Assembly: GCA_051005735.1 (NCBI GenBank)
Contig: JBPCJB010000248.1
Coordinates: forward strand, 1-9,026
Direction of reading: 5' to 3'
Source: Gaiellasilicea sp051005735
GTDB taxonomy: Bacteria > Actinomycetota > Thermoleophilia > Gaiellales > Gaiellaceae
Length of the DNA: 9,026 nt
Shown: one piece after another, positions 6,613 through 9,026 of the stretch
Numbering within the stretch: the stretch's first letter is position 1
Layout of the letters: every line of letters begins with the position of its first letter
Notes under the pieces: model-generated
The model's input: the letters and a program-made list of their open reading frames with translations, nothing else
Database searches by the model: none
What the model was told of the DNA's origin: nothing
Position numbers and translations under genes: made by a program

Positions 6613-7758
6613 CGGGGCGTACTTGAGAGAGATCGACATGCTCGAGGGCCCGCGTTCCTGAGCGGGTGGGCCAACACGAGGATCGCGAGCGCGACTCCGA
6701 CAGCTGTACCTACCGGGGCCGGATTCGGCCAGCAATGGCGAACACCCGTGCGCGGTGACGATGATCCCCCAGGCACGGCGATGAAACCGTCCGGTCGAAG
6801 ACCGGGTATCGGGGTGATCGCGCCCGCGGCGAGCATGAAGGCGATCGGCAGACCGAGCATCGAGAAGACGAAGGGCTTGACGCGAAGAAGCAGGATCGCA
6901 CCGGCGATGCAGTGGACGAAGGCGGCGAGCGCGATCAGCGCCTGCGATTCGTGCCTCTGAAGGAAGCCCGCGCCTGAGGCGATCAGCGTTGCTGCGTCGC
7001 CGCGCTGCTGCAGGGTGCCCGAGAACGTATCGCCCGACAGCGAGTTGGTCGAGCCCAGAGGCGAGCCGAGAGCGTCATAGGGTGTAGAGGCCGAGGCCGC
7101 TCACGAGCCAGAGCAGGGATCCGGGGCGGTTGTCAGAGCTCTTTCCAGCGACGGCTCAGTGCGAACGCGAGGCCGTAGGCAAAGGCGAAGCGGCGAGGAA
7201 GAACACCTGGCGTAGCGAACTAGAGCAGGATCGAACCGAGGACCGAGGCGACGAGGTATCGCCGAGCCGTCGATCGTCCCCTCGGAATCGCCGCGACTGA
7301 GAGCGCCAGAACGGCGGCGACTTCTGTGGAGTACTGCTTGAACTCGGCCGGTAATAGATCAGTGGGTAGGAGCAGGCAAACAGGGCGAGACCGAACAGCG
7401 CGCCGAGCCTGGCGGTCACGCGGCGGGCGAGCACGTAGAAACAGTCCCAGCGCCGCCGGGCCGCACAGTGCGGGACAAGCCGAAAGGCAAGCTCCGATTT
7501 CCGAATGACAGGACGCTCAGCTTCGCGGCGACGAGAAACCCGAACGGCGCCCTTTGACTGGGCTGAGGGGGTCTGAGAGGTCGGAGATCGGACGGTCGAG
7601 GATGTTCAGCGGGAGCAGCGACTCGTCGAGCCAGAGCGACCGCCCCGCGAAGTACTGGTCGAGCCGCAGGAAGACAGCGGCGCCGAAACGAAGACGGCGA
7701 GGAGGAGCGTGCTCCTCGGGGTCAGCCTGTGCGAGCGGTGCGAGTCGTCAATCGGCAT
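6613..7758 (-). pseudogene. Shattered GT39-family membrane glycosyltransferase gene
   Basis: Reading from ATG at 7758, family-like pieces appear in consistent order but in changing frames: TPRSTLLLAVFVSA; then AAVFLRLDQYFAGRSLWLDE to NILDRPISDLSDPLS (from about 7681); APFGFLVAAKLSVLSFGN (from 7550); FYVLARRVTARLGALFGLAL to YPLIYY (about 7442-7355); AEFKQYSTEVAAVLALSVAA (from 7350), ending in LL then TAG at 7220-7222 where tryptophan is expected; VFFLAAS; FAFAYGLAFALSRRWKEL; SLLWLVSGLGLYTL; YDALGSPLGS through LPIAFMLAAGAITPIPG; VGVALAILVLAHPLRNA; LEHVDLSQVRP. RSLWLDE and EFKQYSTEV are hallmarks of GT39-like enzymes, polytopic proteins that transfer sugars from lipid-phosphate donors outside the membrane. 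At least eight frame changes are needed, so no intact product is possible as written. The rebuilt protein is shorter than the roughly 500 residues usual for the family. It fills what would otherwise be a gene-free stretch. Confidence 0.72.
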
Positions 7759-7864
7759 CGTCGGGATAACGTACTGCGAAGGCCGCGGGTCGGCCGGCGG
7801 CGTCCGATGCCGGCGGGTCCTCGTCGCCCTCCCACACAGGCTCGACGAAACGGCGTTCGATGAG

Positions 7865-7924
7865 CGGCGGGGGTGGGATTCGAACCCACGGCCCGTTTGC
7901 ACGGGCAACGGTTTTCAAGACCGC
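7865..7924 (-). tRNA. 3' fragment of tRNA-Ser (anticodon TGA), 5' half missing
   Basis: On the minus strand the fragment holds an anticodon stem-loop GCGGT-CTTGAAA-ACCGT (anticodon TGA at 7917-7915), a long variable arm GCCCGT-GCAA-ACGGGC typical of serine tRNAs, a T arm GTGGG-TTCGAAT-CCCAC, then the 3' acceptor strand CCCCGCC (7872-7866) and discriminator G at 7865. CCA is not encoded. The matching 5' acceptor strand GGCGGGG and a D arm are absent from the sequence upstream of 7924, so this is not a working tRNA. A 3' fragment starting at the anticodon arm is the classic leftover of tyrosine-integrase insertion in a tRNA gene. No integrase gene is in the window. Confidence 0.8.
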
Positions 7925-7925
7925 C

Positions 7926-8013
7926 GTGAAAGCGCCAATTGGCAGTGATTGTACTCGCCGTGCGCCAGTTCGTGCGCCAGGCAGCCGGCAGTTCTGCAGC
8001 GTCGATCACAGAT
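7926..8013 (-). pseudogene. Possible HExxH (ImmA/IrrE-like) metallopeptidase fragment
   Basis: Immediately after the DUF6527 stop, the same minus-strand frame reads ICDRRCRTAGC, then LAHELAHGEYNHC and a few more residues before running into the tRNA fragment. HELAH (codons at 7974-7960) fits the HExxH zinc-peptidase motif, and the preceding Arg-Arg-Cys-x-x and following N-H resemble the active-site helix of ImmA/IrrE-type peptidases common on mobile elements. There is no in-frame start, only about 30 residues are present, and the tRNA scar cuts it off. A GTG at 8009 opens a different frame with no recognisable sequence. The match is short, so this is a tentative call; the peptide could be a chance reading of intergenic DNA. 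Confidence 0.35.
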
Positions 8014-8431
8014 TCAGCTCGAGCGACGTTTGAGATCTGCTCGGTCGGGTGCCGTCACTCGGCGACCGCCGCGCGTTTCTTGGCGGTACCGGCGTACCCA
8101 GCGCACCCGGCCGTCGCGAAGCCAGAAGTGGCAGCGGCGATCGGCCACCGAGTCGATTGACGGGAAGAGGGATGGGCCATCCTTGCCGAGACCGAGGCGC
8201 CAGGAAGGTCGATGACTCTGCTGCAGGCTGACCGCGAGGCGATGACCGCGGCCGCAGGGGCACTCGAACATGGCCCACTTCTGGAACTCGCGATTGCCGA
8301 CGACCACGAGCGTCTGGCGGCCGATGTCATCGGGAACGTTCGTCGGCGATCTCGACGTACACGACCGTTGTGATGCGCGGGTGCGTCAGGCGTAGGCGGC
8401 GCCAGAGGTCGATCGCCGTTGCCTTCGTCAT
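8014..8431 (-). pseudogene. DUF6527 family protein, frameshifted
   Basis: The ATG at 8431 overlaps the TGA of the ThiF-like gene (ATGA), so the two were translationally coupled. The first frame encodes MTKATAIDLWRRLRLTHPRI and TTVVYVEIADE, then stops at 8327-8329. Homology continues in another frame from about 8340 as VPDDIGRQTLVVVG, then KWAMFECPCGRGHRLAVSL, RPSWRL, SLFPSI and RCHFWLRDGRVRWV, ending at 8014. CPCGxGH followed by a later C-H-F-W-x-R-x-G-R-V is the pattern of DUF6527, probably a metal-binding fold. Proteins of this family occur beside ThiF/E1-like enzymes in bacterial ubiquitin-like operons; their biochemical role is not established to my knowledge. Rejoined, it is about 138 residues, close to full length. 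One indel near 8334-8345 accounts for the break. Confidence 0.68.
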
Positions 8432-8820
8432 CCCCAGAGCTGCTCGAGGAACGGCTTGGTATCGCCTCGCCCCCAGTAGCTTCGATCGCCGCAGTAGTGC
8501 TCTGGCCGTGGCGTGACCGCAGTCGTGCTGAAAGCGCGGTCGTGGACGCGGGCCAGCAACTCGCTCGGCGGGACGTCGCCGGAGAAGCCGAACAAGCGGT
8601 CAAGCAGTTCGGCGACCGCCAGGGTCGCCGTCAGTGTCGTGTAGGTGCCGACGGACGGGTCCGGCTGCCCGAGGCCCGGCACGTACCCCTCGGCCGCGAG
8701 CTGAGCGCGCTCCTCGTCAGGCAGTGCTTCGGCCGCGAGCTGCTGGGTGTCGATGCGGCTGCGGCAGAATAGGCAGGCCGTGCCGGGGGAAACAGTTGTG
8801 ACGCGGCCGCCATCCGCGAG
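8428..8820 (-). pseudogene. ThiF/E1-like adenylyltransferase, C-terminal part only
   Basis: About 128 C-terminal residues of a ThiF/MoeB/HesA-type E1-like enzyme, which adenylates the C-terminal glycine of a ubiquitin-like or sulfur-carrier protein. Visible are GGRVTTVSPGTACLFCRSRID (zinc-type CxxC followed by the family's R-I-D), ALPDEERAQLAAEGYVPGLG, the hydrophobic helix TYTTLTATLAVAELLDRLFGF, and a C-terminus ending RPEHYCGDRSYWGRGDTKPF. Only one later cysteine follows, so a complete CxxC...CxxC zinc site is not seen. The nucleotide-binding Rossmann half (GxGxxG, Arg finger) is missing. Recognisable sequence stops at about 8817; the open frame to 8865 does not look like E1 sequence and overlaps a + strand thioesterase. 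The gene overlaps the DUF6527 start, a pairing known from ubiquitin-like conjugation operons. Confidence 0.72.
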
Positions 8821-9026
8821 CAGGGAGTCGAGGCGCTCACGACAGAAGTGCACGTCCACTACCACCGCGCCGCCTACTTCGACGACCGGCTGCGGATCTG
8901 GACACGCTGCGTCGGGCTACGGGGCGCCCGTTTCCGCTACGAGTACGCGGTCGAGCGCGGCGGGGAGCTCGTCGCGGAGGGATACACGGCTCACGCCACG
9001 GTCGACGCAGGCACCCGTCGACCCAA
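8818..9026 (+). pseudogene. Hotdog-fold acyl-CoA thioesterase (4HBT/YbgC-like), N-terminus lost, runs off the window
   Basis: The + strand frame from 8818 reads REQGVEALTTEVHVHYHRAA, YFDDRLRIWTRC, ARFRYEYAVERGGELVAEGYTAHATVDAGTRRP. This fits the middle and C-terminal strands of YbgC/FadM-like thioesterases: the strand before 'Y.R.A.FDD.L', the central F-x-Y-E-Y strand, and the E-G-x-T-x-H strand. The N-terminal half with the catalytic Asp (the D-T-D-x-x-G-x-x-Y segment) is absent: upstream the frame has no start codon and meets TAG at 8770-8772 within ThiF sequence read backwards. The gene was therefore cut at about 8815-8830, at the same point where the ThiF fragment ends. The 3' end lies beyond the window. 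Such enzymes hydrolyse acyl-CoA or acyl-ACP; the exact substrate is unknown. Confidence 0.65.

Noticed and set aside
6435..6960. Short overlapping minus- and plus-strand open frames treated as separate small genes
   Set aside because: The minus-strand ones are frame fragments of the single GT39-like gene; the plus-strand ones are its antisense shadows.
7925..7953. A complete tRNA-Ser extending to about 7953
   Set aside because: The bases there (CAATCAC before TGCC) cannot pair with the acceptor strand CCCCGCC, and no D arm forms; GCCAATTGGC is only a short palindrome.
7722..8009. A 95-codon minus-strand open frame starting GTG at 8009
   Set aside because: It reads straight through the tRNA-Ser fragment and the GT39 start region and shows no family-like sequence.
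8055..8603. 182-codon minus-strand open frame across DUF6527 and ThiF
   Set aside because: Ser/Ala/Arg-rich shadow frame spanning two real gene fragments; the recognisable protein motifs lie in other frames.
1..9026. CRISPR array, insertion sequence or transposase
   Set aside because: No regularly spaced direct repeats, no DDE or serine transposase motif and no terminal inverted repeats were found by eye in either strand.

Overview
The window is high-GC bacterial DNA with GTG and TTG starts and tight, overlapping genes. A DUF4383 membrane protein, a GT39-type glycosyltransferase and secreted proteins of an unnamed family suggest a soil or sediment actinobacterium of the Thermoleophilia type (Solirubrobacterales or Gaiellales). 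That placement is inferred from gene content and was not tested by any search.

Left part (1-6349), compact and mostly intact. The 3' end of a FabF-type ketoacyl-ACP synthase enters on the + strand. It meets a run of minus-strand genes, and a single CTAG supplies both stop codons. In transcription order (right to left) the minus-strand genes are: a secreted four-cysteine protein broken by one frameshift (5413-6349), a polysaccharide flippase (3864-5210), an orphan PAS/HisKA_3 histidine kinase (2851-3831), a DUF4383 membrane protein (2392-2850), an intact paralogue of the four-cysteine protein (1438-2355), a flavin reductase (946-1410) and a HAD phosphatase (302-949). From the flippase onward the gaps are at most about 36 bases, so this looks like one transcription unit devoted mainly to the cell envelope.

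Right part (6350-9026), broken and mosaic. A GT39-like membrane glycosyltransferase gene on the minus strand is recognisable only by hopping between frames (about 6613-7758). Upstream of it lies the 3' part of a tRNA-Ser(TGA) with no 5' half, the usual scar of an element that integrated in a tRNA gene. On the other side of that scar is a short minus-strand cassette: the C-terminal part of a ThiF/E1-like adenylyltransferase, translationally coupled to a frameshifted DUF6527 gene, then a possible HExxH metallopeptidase fragment. ThiF plus DUF6527 is the signature of bacterial ubiquitin-like conjugation operons. The cassette ends abruptly near 8817, where the C-terminal half of a hotdog thioesterase begins on the + strand.

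The best candidates for something unusual are (a) the remnant ubiquitin-like island between a tRNA scar and a truncated thioesterase, and (b) the paralogous four-cysteine secreted family flanking an export and sensing gene cluster. The dense indels of the right part could be real decay or uncorrected long-read errors; the sequence alone cannot decide.
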